This document shows positions 1-8,395 of a DNA stretch of 64,000 nucleotides, piece by piece. Origin of the DNA: Gemmatimonadetes bacterium 2013_60CM_65_52. GTDB taxonomy: Bacteria; Gemmatimonadota; Gemmatimonadetes; Gemmatimonadales; Gemmatimonadaceae. Each line of letters starts with the position of its first letter. The stretch's first letter is position 1. Below the pieces are notes generated by a model. That model saw only the letters and a program-made list of their open reading frames with translations. It ran no database searches and was not told the origin of the DNA. The stretch is taken from assembly GCA_002215645.1 (NCBI GenBank), contig NGFI01000008.1:372001-436000 (forward strand). The letters are read 5' to 3'. Both the position numbers and the translations under genes were made by a program.

Positions 1-667
1 CCTCACCAGCGTCGCCGCGGCCGTCGTGCTCGTGAACACGCAGCCGGCAATCGTCGCCATACTTTCCGCGATTCTCCTGCACGAAGCACCAGGACGCCGG
101 CAGTGGATCGGCATAGCGGTCGCGATGATCGGTGCACTCATCGTCGCCGCACCGGCGCTCGGCGCGACCACGGTGGATCCTCACCCACGCGCCCTGCTCG
201 GCGATACGCTCTCCGTGGTCGGCGCCGTCACCGCGGCCATCTATTTCGTCTCCGGGCGACACCTGCGCGCCTCGCTCGATCTCTGGGCCTACGTCGGCCT
301 CGTGTACGGAGCATGCCTGATTTGCCTTCTCGCCCTGGCGGGACTGAGCGGCGCCCCGCTCACGCCACAGCCGCCGCGTGAGCTCGCGATCTTCGCCGCC
401 CTCGCACTGGGCCCCATGCTCCTCGGCCACACCGGCTTCAACTGGGCGCTCGGCCACCTTCCCGCCTACGTCGTGAACCTCATGCTCCTCGGCGAGCCGA
501 TCGGCGCCACGATCATCGCCGCCGTGATACCGGCTATCCGCGAAGTACCGGGCGCGGCCACGCTCATCGGTGGGGCAGTCGTCGCGGTGGGGATTCTGGT
601 GACGGTGACGCAAAGGGGACAAGGCGCGGACTCCCTGCGACTACGTGAGCTGGCGGGTCCCGACTAG
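1..667 (+). CDS. EamA/DMT-family membrane transporter, 3' part
   Basis: This is the C-terminal part (about 221 residues) of a drug/metabolite transporter superfamily permease. The frame is open to the window edge (codons from base 2), so the true start lies upstream. The visible part begins in the last helix of the first EamA repeat, with a typical VNTQPAIVA segment, and continues with a full second repeat of about five hydrophobic helices (for example LLGDTLSVVGAVTAAIYF and LMLLGEPIGATIIAAVI). The family exports or imports small metabolites across the inner membrane; the substrate cannot be predicted. The protein ends in a short charged tail. The asparaginase gene starts 8 bases later. Confidence 0.85.
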   Translation, partial: LTSVAAAVVLVNTQPAIVAILSAILLHEAPGRRQWIGIAVAMIGALIVAAPALGATTVDPHPRALLGDTLSVVGAVTAAIYFVSGRHLRASLDLWAYVGLVYGACLICLLALAGLSGAPLTPQPPRELAIFAALALGPMLLGHTGFNWALGHLPAYVVNLMLLGEPIGATIIAAVIPAIREVPGAATLIGGAVVAVGILVTVTQRGQGADSLRLRELAGPD

Positions 668-670
668 CTT
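665..670 (+). promoter_or_regulatory. Possible -10 hexamer (TAGCTT) for leaderless asparaginase mRNA
   Basis: TAGCTT lies exactly five bases before the ATG at 676 and overlaps the stop codon of the upstream transporter gene. No Shine-Dalgarno sequence is visible between hexamer and ATG. I see no good -35 box. The same 5-base spacing recurs before hemW, recJ, arcA and dinB, which is the main reason to list it. Confidence 0.35.
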
Positions 671-675
671 TCGGG

Positions 676-1662
676 ATGCGCTCACTGGACGTCATCTGCA
701 CACGCGGGCCGCTCGTGGAGTCGAGGCACCGCGTACATGCGGCGGTCGTCAATGCCACTGGTGACCTCGTGGCCAGTGTCGGCAACCCGGCGCTCGTCAC
801 CTATTGGCGCTCCTGCGCGAAGCCGTTCCAGGTGATGCCGCTCATCGCGCGCGGCGGATTCGATCGCATCGGCTGGGGCGACGACCAGCTCGCGCTCGCA
901 TGCGGCTCGCATGGCGGCGAGCCGGAGCACGTCGCCATCGCGGAAGGAATGCTCGCGGCGCTCGGCATGGAGGAGGGTGATCTGGCGTGCGGACCGCACG
1001 ATCCCATCGCAGCCCGCGGGCAGAAGCTCCTCCGCGAATCGGGCAAACGTCCGACGCGGCTTCACAACAACTGCTCCGGCAAGCACGCCGCGATGCTCGC
1101 GCGAGCGCACACCGAGCGCTGGGCCACGGTCGGCTACGAGCGCGCGGAGCATCCGGTGCAGATGGATTGTCTCGCGGAGATATCGCGTTGGTCCGGCGTG
1201 CCGGAAGTCGACATCGAGCGCGCCGTGGATGGGTGCGGCGCGGTGGTCTTCGCACTCGGGCTCGAGCCCATGGCGCGCTCGTACGCGCGTCTCGCCGACG
1301 GTGCCCGCCGCACGCAGGAGATTCCTTCGCGCATCGTTCACGCGATGCAGACGCGCCCGTTCCTCGTCGGCGGCAGCGACCGCTTCGATAGCGCCCTCAT
1401 CGAGGCCACCGAGGGACGCGTCATCTCGAAGATCGGAGCCGAGGGCGTGCATTCGGTGGCTTTGGTGGATGAAGGGATTGGCGTGGCGCTCAAGGTGGAG
1501 GACGGCGCACAGCGGGCGCAGCTCCCGGCGGTCCTGGCCATCCTCCGCCATCTCGGCGCCTTACCGAGCGATCTGCCGCCACGTCTCGCGGAGTTCGCCG
1601 TCCGGCCCGTGCGCAATACGCGCGGCGAGATCGTGGGCGACGTCCGCGCCGAGCTGCAGTGA
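676..1662 (+). CDS. Asparaginase, Rhizobium etli AnsA-like (asparaginase II family)
   Basis: A 328-residue protein of the asparaginase class typified by R. etli L-asparaginase, unrelated to E. coli AnsA/AnsB. It should hydrolyse L-asparagine to aspartate and ammonia in the cytoplasm. Family landmarks are the CGSHGGEPEHVA stretch (about residue 76), NNCSGKHAAML (about 135) with the Cys and Lys that belong to the metal/active site in this family, and a second conserved Cys in VDGCGAV (about 190). Length is normal for the family. The ATG at 676 follows a -10-like hexamer. The stop overlaps the GTG of the next gene, so the two are probably co-translated. Confidence 0.9.
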   Translation: MRSLDVICTRGPLVESRHRVHAAVVNATGDLVASVGNPALVTYWRSCAKPFQVMPLIARGGFDRIGWGDDQLALACGSHGGEPEHVAIAEGMLAALGMEEGDLACGPHDPIAARGQKLLRESGKRPTRLHNNCSGKHAAMLARAHTERWATVGYERAEHPVQMDCLAEISRWSGVPEVDIERAVDGCGAVVFALGLEPMARSYARLADGARRTQEIPSRIVHAMQTRPFLVGGSDRFDSALIEATEGRVISKIGAEGVHSVALVDEGIGVALKVEDGAQRAQLPAVLAILRHLGALPSDLPPRLAEFAVRPVRNTRGEIVGDVRAELQ

Positions 1663-2288
1663 CGGGCTCTCGGCTCGACGCGCTCGACGAACCGACAATA
1701 CACCTCGTCCGCCTCGCCGCTCTCGTTGCCGGCGGGACCGAGACGCAGGTGCGCGACGCGCTCGCACTCGCCTCCACCAGCGTGCCGCAGCTCTGGGTGG
1801 ACGAGCTGCTGGTGCAGAGCTACCTCTTCTGCGGATTTCCACGTGCGCTCAACGCGGCGCGCGATTGGCGGCGAGTCGCACCCGATCCCGCTCCCCGGAG
1901 CGATGAGACAGATGACGTCGTCCACGTCGAGGAATGGCGGGACCGCGGCATCGCGACGTGCAAGGCCGTATACGGCGACATGTACGAGAAGCTCCGGCAG
2001 AACGTGCGCGAGCTGCACCCGGCGCTGGACGCCTCGATGGTCGTGGAGGGCTACGGAAAGATTCTCGGCCGCCCCGGACTGGATCTCGGCCGGCGCGAGC
2101 TGTGTATCGTTGCCGCGTGCGCCAGCACGGGGCAGGATCGGCAGCTCCACTCGCATCTGCACGGCGCGTTGAACGTCGGAGTCGCGTTCGAAGCGCTCGA
2201 GGCAGCCGTCGAAGCGCTGGAACCAGTCGTCGGCGCGGGGCGCTGCCGGATCATCCGTCTGCTGCTCGCTCGCGTGCTGGGCAAGTGA
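1659..2288 (+). CDS. Carboxymuconolactone decarboxylase (CMD/AhpD-like) family protein
   Basis: A 209-residue protein with a GTG start overlapping the upstream stop (GTGA). The C-terminal half carries a CMD-type helical core: a RRELCIVAACASTGQ helix, then the HSHLHGALNVG segment. The first half is helical without recognisable motifs. AhpD enzymes use a CxxC pair for peroxidase reduction. Here Cys residues occur in LCIVAAC but not as a clear CxxC, so AhpD activity is doubtful. Members of this fold include decarboxylases and many proteins of unknown role. No aromatic-degradation genes are nearby, so the physiological function is not assignable. Confidence 0.75.
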   Translation: MTGSRLDALDEPTIHLVRLAALVAGGTETQVRDALALASTSVPQLWVDELLVQSYLFCGFPRALNAARDWRRVAPDPAPRSDETDDVVHVEEWRDRGIATCKAVYGDMYEKLRQNVRELHPALDASMVVEGYGKILGRPGLDLGRRELCIVAACASTGQDRQLHSHLHGALNVGVAFEALEAAVEALEPVVGAGRCRIIRLLLARVLGK

Positions 2289-2357
2289 GCGCAAAAACGC
2301 TTCGAGCTGCGGGACTGCGGTACGCCGCTGCAGCCGCTCCGTCGCTATTTCCCCTGT

Positions 2358-3383
2358 GTGCCGATGTTCATTGATCGCGTCGTCGTCCGCGTGTCCGCGG
2401 GCTCTGGTGGCTCCGGTATCGTGAGCTTCCGTCGGGAAAAGTTCACCCCGATGGGAGGTCCCGATGGCGGCGATGGCGGCAAGGGGGGAGATGTCATCCT
2501 GCGCGGTGACAGCAATCTGGCCACCCTGCTCGACTACACCTACCGCGACCGCTGGGAAGCGGAGAGCGGCGATCATGGGAGCGGGTCGAACAAGACGGGC
2601 AAGTCGGGCGAGGACATCATCCTTCCGGTGCCGCCGGGCACGGTCGTACGCAACACCGAAAGCAGCGAGATCGTCGGCGAGGTCCTCGCGGACGGTGACA
2701 CGATCGTCGTCGCCCGCGGCGGCCGTGGCGGCAAAGGCAACACCTGGTTCGCGACGTCTGTGCACCGCAGCCCGAGAGAATGGCAGCCCGGAGAAGAAGG
2801 GCAGGCCGTCACCCTCGAGCTCGAGCTCAAGCTCATCGCGGACGTGGGGCTGGTAGGTCAGCCCAACGCGGGCAAATCCACGCTCCTGTCGGTCATCAGC
2901 GCCGCTCGCCCCAAAATCGGCGACTACCCATTTACCACGCTCGTCCCCAACCTCGGCGTCGTGCAACTGAGCGACAGCCGCACGTTCGTCGTCGCCGACA
3001 TTCCGGGCATCATCGAAGGGGCGCACGAAGGAAAGGGCCTCGGTCTCCAGTTCCTGCGGCACATCGAGCGCACGCGGTTGCTGGCATTCCTCATTCCTGT
3101 CGATTCGCTCGACTGGCAGGCGGAGTACGATCAACTGCGAAGCGAGATCGCGCTGTTCTCGTCGGCGCTCGCGGAAAAGCCCCATTGCGTCGTGTTCACC
3201 AAGATGGATCTGCTCGGCGAAATGGAAGCGCCGCCCATCGAGGCGCCCGACGCCTTCGGCATCTTTGCAGTCTCGGCCGCCGGACGCACCGGTCTCGAGG
3301 AGCTCAAGCTGGCGTGGTGGCGGCGGCTGCTCGACATGCGCAAGACGGCGGCTCAACCAACCCGGGACGTGGTGCTGCCCTGA
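2358..3383 (+). CDS. obgE: Obg-family GTPase (ribosome maturation)
   Basis: A 341-residue Obg/CgtA GTPase that binds the 50S subunit and links ribosome assembly to growth control. The N-terminal glycine-rich Obg fold (about 1-160) has runs such as GGDGGKGGDVIL. The G domain follows, with G1 GQPNAGKST, G3 DIPG, G4 TKMD and a C-terminal SA switch. The C-terminal OCT extension is absent or very short, as in many non-Firmicute Obg proteins. Start is either GTG 2358 or ATG 2364 (MFIDRV is the usual N-terminus). GTG 2358 is listed because TATTTC lies 6 bases before it. Its 3' end meets dprA. Confidence 0.95.
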   Translation: MPMFIDRVVVRVSAGSGGSGIVSFRREKFTPMGGPDGGDGGKGGDVILRGDSNLATLLDYTYRDRWEAESGDHGSGSNKTGKSGEDIILPVPPGTVVRNTESSEIVGEVLADGDTIVVARGGRGGKGNTWFATSVHRSPREWQPGEEGQAVTLELELKLIADVGLVGQPNAGKSTLLSVISAARPKIGDYPFTTLVPNLGVVQLSDSRTFVVADIPGIIEGAHEGKGLGLQFLRHIERTRLLAFLIPVDSLDWQAEYDQLRSEIALFSSALAEKPHCVVFTKMDLLGEMEAPPIEAPDAFGIFAVSAAGRTGLEELKLAWWRRLLDMRKTAAQPTRDVVLP

Positions 3384-4225
3384 CCGGAACGCTTCGCGCA
3401 AACGACGAGCGATATCCCGCGCCGCTGCGCGATCTGGAGCGGGCGCCCGAGCCGCTCTGGTTTCGTGGGGACCTTTCGCTCCTTGGGCGGCCGTGCGTCG
3501 CCATCGTAGGAACGCGCCGAGCGACGCCGTATGCCGAGCGTGTCACCCGTGAGCTGAGTCGGGCGCTTGCCGTGGCTGGTGCGTGCGTGGTGAGCGGCCT
3601 GGCGCGCGGCGTGGACGGCGAGGCGCATCGCGCGGCACTCGACGCGGAAGGTGCAACCTGTGCCGTGCTCGGCACCGGACTCGACGTCGTCTATCCCAAA
3701 GGGCATGCGACGCTCCAGGCGGCCGTCGGCAAACGTGGCGTTCTACTCTCGGAGCTCGAGCCGGAAAACGCTGCGCATGGTGGCTCCTTTCCGCTGCGGA
3801 ATCGCATCATCGCGGCGCTGTGTTCCGTGACCATCGTCGTGGAAGCCGGCCGAGAGAGCGGCGCACTGATCACCGCACGCCACGCCCTGGAACTCGGCCG
3901 CACGGTTGCGGCGGTGCCCGGACCGATCGATGTACCGCAGTCGTTCGGCAGCAACGAGCTGCTGCGCGACGGCGCGCACGTGATCACCGGCGTGCCGGAC
4001 GCGTTGTCGCTGCTAGGACTTACGCCCTCGCGTCGGGAATCAGCGCTTCCTGAGGGATCGGGTGAGCGGCGCCTATGGGACGCTCTCCGGCGCGGCGCCG
4101 CGGACCTCGACACACTCTCGGCGCGCGCGGGCTTGCCGGCTCATGAGGCGATCGCCGCTGTGAGTCGGCTGGAGGTGATGGGCTTCGTGGAGTGCGCGCT
4201 GTCGGGAGAGATCCGTCGCGCCTGA
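3380..4225 (+). CDS. dprA: DNA processing protein DprA (Smf)
   Basis: About 281 residues of DprA, the protein that loads RecA on incoming single-stranded DNA in natural transformation. The Rossmann-like core shows VAIVGTRRATPYAE, VVSGLARGVDGEAHRAAL, GTGLDVVYPKGH, GGSFPLRNRIIAAL and ESGALITARHALELGR, all typical. A C-terminal winged helix is likely (about 215-281). The start is unclear: there is no ATG, GTG or TTG near the expected N-terminus. The coordinate given is a CTG overlapping the obgE stop. The nearest standard starts are GTG 3314 or 3317 inside obgE. Downstream GTGs would remove core residues. Confidence 0.88.
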   Translation: MTGTLRANDERYPAPLRDLERAPEPLWFRGDLSLLGRPCVAIVGTRRATPYAERVTRELSRALAVAGACVVSGLARGVDGEAHRAALDAEGATCAVLGTGLDVVYPKGHATLQAAVGKRGVLLSELEPENAAHGGSFPLRNRIIAALCSVTIVVEAGRESGALITARHALELGRTVAAVPGPIDVPQSFGSNELLRDGAHVITGVPDALSLLGLTPSRRESALPEGSGERRLWDALRRGAADLDTLSARAGLPAHEAIAAVSRLEVMGFVECALSGEIRRA

Positions 4226-4226
4226 G

Positions 4227-4232
4227 TAGGTT
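4227..4232 (+). promoter_or_regulatory. Possible -10 hexamer (TAGGTT) for leaderless hemW mRNA
   Basis: TAGGTT is followed by five bases and then the GTG start of hemW. The ten bases TAGGTTGAAG are identical to those in front of recJ, also five bases from its start. There is no Shine-Dalgarno motif in the gap and no clear -35 box. Confidence 0.4.
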
Positions 4233-4237
4233 GAAGT

Positions 4238-5347
4238 GTGCCGCGCCACGTCTACGTTCACGTCCCCTTCTGCGCCCGCCGCTGCTCGTACTGCGACTTC
4301 TCGATTGCGGTGCGGCGGGTCGTTCCCGTCGATGAGTATCTCGGTGCGCTCGACACCGAGCTGCGACTCCGGGCGCCGCAAACTCCGAAGACAGTCGACA
4401 CGATCTACTTCGGCGGCGGCACGCCGTCACGGTTGGGCGGACAGGGGGTCGCACGCGCCATCGAGCTCGTGTCGCGGTACTTTGCCCCCGCGGTGGACGC
4501 GGAAATCACCATCGAGGCGAACCCCGAGGACGTGACGCCGGACGCCGCTGAGGCATGGCGGCAGGCGGGGGTCAATCGGCTGTCGCTGGGTGGTCAGAGC
4601 TTTGACGCCGGTGCCTTGGCGTGGATGCATCGAACGCATGGGCCGGAGGCGATTGCGTCGGCAATGGAGGTAGCGCGCGCTGCTGATATCACAAATCTGT
4701 CAGTCGACCTCATCTTTGCGTTGCCGGCAGAGCTGCGTCGTAACTGGCAGAGTGATATAGAACAGTTACTGAAACTGAACCCGTCACATATATCGCTATA
4801 TGGGCTCACCATCGAAGCTGGAACACCACTCGGCAGATGGGTCGACAGCAGAATAACCGTCGAAGCAAGCGAGGAAGGGTACGCAGAACAATTCCTGACG
4901 GCGCATTCGCTCCTGACGGAAGCGGGATTCGAGCACTACGAAGTCTCCAACTTCGCCCGACCCACATCGAAATCCCGCCACAACTCCGCCTACTGGACGG
5001 CAGCACCCTACGCCGCACTCGGCCCCTCCGCGCACGAATTTGATGGCGCTGCACGGCGGTGGAACCTGCGACATTACGCTGCCTGGCGTGATGCGCTCAG
5101 CGAAGGACGCGACCCGGGAGAGGGAAGTGAGACACTCTCGGCGGAAAACAGAGTGGCAGAAGCCGTGTATCTCGGACTCCGGACCACGAACGGACTGCAA
5201 ACGCAGTCGGGAGACGAATCCGTCATCGCGCCATGGATTCGCGAAGGATGGGTCACACTGACAAATGAGACAATCCGGTGTACTCCCACGGGATGGCTGC
5301 GGCTGGACGCCCTCGCTGCCGCCTTGACGCATCACCGAAGTCGTTAG
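4238..5347 (+). CDS. hemW: HemW-like radical SAM protein (haem chaperone / CPO-III-like)
   Basis: A 369-residue radical SAM enzyme of the HemN/HemW group. The N-terminal VPFCARRCSYCDF carries the CxxxCxxC motif for the 4Fe-4S cluster. The SAM-binding YFGGGTPSRL, then ITIEANPEDVTPD and NRLSLGGQSFD follow. There is no extra N-terminal HemN extension, so HemW (haem transfer) fits better than oxygen-independent coproporphyrinogen oxidase. Start is GTG 4238. The second half is strikingly AT-richer than its surroundings (23 G+C of 60 in 4741-4800) and uses ATA, AGA and TTA codons that neighbours avoid, although the reading frame and family motifs are intact. hrcA follows after 13 bases. Confidence 0.9.
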   Translation: MPRHVYVHVPFCARRCSYCDFSIAVRRVVPVDEYLGALDTELRLRAPQTPKTVDTIYFGGGTPSRLGGQGVARAIELVSRYFAPAVDAEITIEANPEDVTPDAAEAWRQAGVNRLSLGGQSFDAGALAWMHRTHGPEAIASAMEVARAADITNLSVDLIFALPAELRRNWQSDIEQLLKLNPSHISLYGLTIEAGTPLGRWVDSRITVEASEEGYAEQFLTAHSLLTEAGFEHYEVSNFARPTSKSRHNSAYWTAAPYAALGPSAHEFDGAARRWNLRHYAAWRDALSEGRDPGEGSETLSAENRVAEAVYLGLRTTNGLQTQSGDESVIAPWIREGWVTLTNETIRCTPTGWLRLDALAAALTHHRSR

Positions 5348-5355
5348 CATATTTA
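5324..5355 (+). promoter_or_regulatory. Promoter candidate for hrcA
   Basis: TTGACG (5324-5329) in the 3' end of hemW is followed by an AT-rich stretch containing TAGCAT and TATTTA (5345-5355), just 5-10 bases before the hrcA ATG. Spacing to a plausible -10 is 15-20 depending on the hexamer chosen. The transcript would have almost no 5' leader. No CIRCE inverted repeat is present here. Confidence 0.45.
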
Positions 5356-5360
5356 GACTT

Positions 5361-6419
5361 ATGGCCATCGCAGACGAGCTGACGCCGCGGGAGCGCCGCG
5401 TTCTCCAGGCGGTGATCCAGAGCTACGTCAAGACTGCGGAACCAGCCGGGTCGCGCGTCATTTCCAGACGCTACGGGCTCGGCGTCTCGCCGGCCACGAT
5501 CCGCAACACCATGAGCGAGCTCGAGGAGAAGGGCTTCCTCAGGCATCCTCACACCTCCGCGGGCCGAGTGCCCACGGACAAGGCCTACCGCGCGTACGTG
5601 GATTCGTTGCTCGACTCCCCCGGTACCGGAACGGTTGCCAGCGCCGAGCGGGAGCGACTTCAGGCGGAGTTGTTCGGAGGCAGCTCCGCGATCGAGACGA
5701 TCCTTCGGCGCGCCGCACAATCGCTCGGCGTCCTCACGCAGGAGCTTGGCGTCGCGCTCGGCCCGCAGCTCGATGCAAGCGTGCTTCGCTCACTGGAGCT
5801 GGTGCGCGTCGGCGGAGAACGGCTGCTCGTCGTGCTGACGTTGGATGGAGGCCTGGTGCGAACGGTCTTCGTCGAGGTGCGCGGAACGCTGGCGGACATC
5901 GCGCTCATCGAGGTGGCCCGAGTGCTGAACGAGCGGCTCGCGGGCCACACGCTGCGCGAGCTCCGAACCACCGTGAGCGAGCGCCTGCGCGATTCGTCCA
6001 CCAAGCCGGAAGCGGAAGAGCTGCTCAACATCTTCGTGCAGGAGGGCGAGCAGCTCATCGATGCCGCCGTCCCCGCGGCGGAAGGTGTGATCGTCGGCCA
6101 GGCAAGCGTGCTGGCGGCGCAGCCCGAGTTCGGCGGCGCGGAGAGTTTGCGGAGGCTGTTGTCCCTCACCGAGGAACCTGCGCGGCTGGCGGATGCTTTA
6201 CGTCGCAAGCCCATGTCCGAGCAGCGGCCGGGCGTGAGCATCACCATTGGAGGCGAGCACGGGGACCCCCGACTCGAGCAGTTCACGGTCGTCACCGCGG
6301 AATACCACGCCGGTGCCCTCGCGGGCGTGATCGGCGTCATCGGTCCCACGCGAATGCCGTACGACAAGGTGATCGCGCTCGTGCACCACACGTCCAGACT
6401 GCTGTCGGACCTGCTGTAG
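5361..6419 (+). CDS. hrcA: Heat-inducible transcription repressor HrcA
   Basis: A 352-residue HrcA, the repressor that binds CIRCE elements upstream of chaperone operons and is kept active by GroEL. The N-terminal winged helix (about 1-75) shows LTPRERRVLQAVIQSYV, SRVISRRYGLGVSPATIRN and FLRHPHTSAGRVPTDKAYR, all highly typical. The remainder is the GAF-like dimerisation and inserted domain. It heads a run hrcA-dnaJ-prmA-rsmE-HIT, but grpE and dnaK are not adjacent and no CIRCE (TTAGCACTC-N9-GAGTGCTAA) is seen upstream, so its targets must lie elsewhere. Confidence 0.95.
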   Translation: MAIADELTPRERRVLQAVIQSYVKTAEPAGSRVISRRYGLGVSPATIRNTMSELEEKGFLRHPHTSAGRVPTDKAYRAYVDSLLDSPGTGTVASAERERLQAELFGGSSAIETILRRAAQSLGVLTQELGVALGPQLDASVLRSLELVRVGGERLLVVLTLDGGLVRTVFVEVRGTLADIALIEVARVLNERLAGHTLRELRTTVSERLRDSSTKPEAEELLNIFVQEGEQLIDAAVPAAEGVIVGQASVLAAQPEFGGAESLRRLLSLTEEPARLADALRRKPMSEQRPGVSITIGGEHGDPRLEQFTVVTAEYHAGALAGVIGVIGPTRMPYDKVIALVHHTSRLLSDLL

Positions 6420-6449
6420 ATCCGGCGCAACCAGCAATACCACAAGGAA

Positions 6450-7577
6450 ATGGCGGATTTTTATCTGACGCTCGGCGTCGAGCGCGACGCATCGGACGAC
6501 GACATCAAGCGATCATATCGCAAGCTTGCGATGGCCTACCACCCCGACCGCAACGGCGGCGCAAAGGAGGCCGAGGAGAAGTTCAAGGAGATCACCGAGG
6601 CGTATGACGTGCTTCGTGATCCGCAGAAGCGCGCGACGTACGACCGCTACGGCGAAGCCGGGCTGCGTGGCGGCACGGCGGGATTCCACCACGTGGATCT
6701 CTCGGAAGCGCTCGGCATCTTCATGCGCGACTTCGGGGGCTTTGGTGGACTGGACGAGCTCTTCGGAGGACGCGGTGGCAGCAGTCCGCGCGGCGGGACC
6801 GACATCAAGATCACGTTGCAGCTCACGCTCGTCGAAGTCGCGACGGGAGTCGAGAAGGAAGTGAAGCTGAAGGTCCTGGACGCGTGCGACCGCTGCAAGG
6901 GAAGCGGCGCGGAACCAGGGTCGAAGGCGGCCAAGTGTCCGACGTGCAACGGCCAGGGTGAAGTGCGCCGAGCGCAGCGCTCGTTCTTCGGGCAGTTCGT
7001 TACTGTGGCGCCGTGCCCGACCTGCAAGGGAGAAGGTCAGGTCATCGAAACCCCATGCAAGAAGTGTCGTGGCGACGGACGCACGCGCGCCGACAAGACC
7101 ATCAAGGTGTCCGTGCCAGCCGGCGTGGCGACGGGGCAGTACATGTCGCTGCGCGGCGTCGGCAATGCCGGCACGCGCAACGGTGAGCGCGGCGACGTAC
7201 ACGTCGTGTTCGAGGTCGCGGACGATCCGCGCTTCGAGCGCGAGGGCGAGGACCTGTACACGGAAGTTCTGGCGACCTATGCGCAGCTCGTGCTCGGCGC
7301 CACGGTCGAAGTGCCGACGGCCACGAGCCGGGTGGCGCTCGAGATTCCGGCGTCCACGCAGAGCGGGCAGGTATTTCATCTCCGCGGCCGAGGGTTGGCG
7401 CGGGTGAATGCGGCCGGAACCGGAGATCTTCACGTTCGCGTGCAGCTCTGGATTCCGGAGAGGCTGTCTGACGAGGAGATGACCCTGGTGCAGCGGCTCG
7501 GCGAGCTTCAGGCGAACGTTCCCACCGACCGCGGCAAGGGACTCTGGAAGAAGATGCGCGAGGCGCTCGGCGCATGA
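6450..7577 (+). CDS. dnaJ: Chaperone DnaJ
   Basis: A 375-residue type I J-protein that delivers substrates to DnaK and stimulates its ATPase. J domain is at residues 1-70 with the catalytic HPD (AYHPDRNGG). A Gly/Phe region follows (about 75-120, LGIFMRDFGGFGGLDELFGG). The zinc-binding domain has four CxxCxGxG-type repeats (CDRCKGSG, CPTCNGQG, CPTCKGEG, CKKCRGDG), and the C-terminal substrate-binding domains end in a short dimerisation helix. An AAGGA stretch lies directly before the ATG. The end overlaps prmA by four bases (ATGA). dnaK is not in the window. Confidence 0.97.
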   Translation: MADFYLTLGVERDASDDDIKRSYRKLAMAYHPDRNGGAKEAEEKFKEITEAYDVLRDPQKRATYDRYGEAGLRGGTAGFHHVDLSEALGIFMRDFGGFGGLDELFGGRGGSSPRGGTDIKITLQLTLVEVATGVEKEVKLKVLDACDRCKGSGAEPGSKAAKCPTCNGQGEVRRAQRSFFGQFVTVAPCPTCKGEGQVIETPCKKCRGDGRTRADKTIKVSVPAGVATGQYMSLRGVGNAGTRNGERGDVHVVFEVADDPRFEREGEDLYTEVLATYAQLVLGATVEVPTATSRVALEIPASTQSGQVFHLRGRGLARVNAAGTGDLHVRVQLWIPERLSDEEMTLVQRLGELQANVPTDRGKGLWKKMREALGA

Positions 7578-8395
7578 CCTGGATGGCAGTGCGCGTGCGT
7601 CCGGGCGCGGCTCGCGACCAGGCGCTCGCGGCACTGTTTACCGCCGGGTCGGAAGGTGTGCACGAAGCCGGCGACGAGCTGGTAACGCATTTTCCTGCGA
7701 CCGCGGCGATAGATGCCATCACTGCGGCAGTGCTCGCCGCGGATCCAGGCGCCGAAGTGCATGTCTCGGCCGTCCCCGAAATGGACTGGACCGAGGATTG
7801 GAAGAAAGGCGTTCGAGCACACGACCTCGGCGCGCTGAGCATCGTACCGCCCTGGCTGGCCAGCGGGCGCGATCCGTCGCGCACCGTCGTCATCGAGCCG
7901 CAGATGGCCTTCGGTACAGGTGAGCACGAGACGACGCGCGGTGTCGTGCGGCTCATGCAACACGTCGTACGACGCGGCGACCGCGTGGCGGATCTCGGCA
8001 GCGGCAGCGCCGTTCTCTCCATCGCCGCCGCGAAGCTCGGCGCGAAGACCGTCGTCGGCATCGAGATCGATCCCGATTCGATCGCGAATGCGCGCGAGAA
8101 CGTCGAGCGAAACGCTGCGGGCGCATGCGTCACCATCATCGAGGGCGACGCGACCATCATGCTGCCGCTCATTGCACCGGTGCATGTGGTCCTCGCCAAC
8201 ATCATCTCATCGGTGCTGCTCGAGCTGCTTCCACTCATTGCTCGGTCTCTGACGCCGGACGGCCGGGCGATTCTCGCCGGCATGCTGCTCGAGGAGCGCG
8301 ACATGATGCGCGGTGCGCTGCAAGCCGCAGGATGGTCGATTCGCGACGAGGATACCGAAGGGGCGTGGTGGAGCGCGACGATCGTTCGGCGTTAG
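7574..8395 (+). CDS. prmA: Ribosomal protein L11 methyltransferase PrmA
   Basis: A 273-residue SAM-dependent methyltransferase that trimethylates ribosomal protein L11. The N-terminal substrate-recognition domain (about 1-75) is followed by a class I methyltransferase fold. Motifs are MDWTEDWKKGV, then PQMAFGTGEHETTRG, typical of PrmA, the SAM-binding VADLGSGSAVLSIAAAKLGA, the acidic IEIDPDSIANARENV, and VLANIIS, the PrmA form of the NPPY-like motif. ATG overlaps the dnaJ stop. Its own 3' end is overlapped by rsmE, a frequent partner gene. Confidence 0.95.
   Translation: MTWMAVRVRPGAARDQALAALFTAGSEGVHEAGDELVTHFPATAAIDAITAAVLAADPGAEVHVSAVPEMDWTEDWKKGVRAHDLGALSIVPPWLASGRDPSRTVVIEPQMAFGTGEHETTRGVVRLMQHVVRRGDRVADLGSGSAVLSIAAAKLGAKTVVGIEIDPDSIANARENVERNAAGACVTIIEGDATIMLPLIAPVHVVLANIISSVLLELLPLIARSLTPDGRAILAGMLLEERDMMRGALQAAGWSIRDEDTEGAWWSATIVRR

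Noticed and set aside
1338-3401. 687-residue open frame on the minus strand across asparaginase, CMD and obgE
   Set aside because: It is antisense to three well-supported genes, with His/Arg-rich composition typical of shadow frames in high-GC DNA and no recognisable domain.
5330-5360. CIRCE element before hrcA
   Set aside because: TTAGCA is present at 5344-5349 but there is no matching GAGTGCTAA half site nearby.
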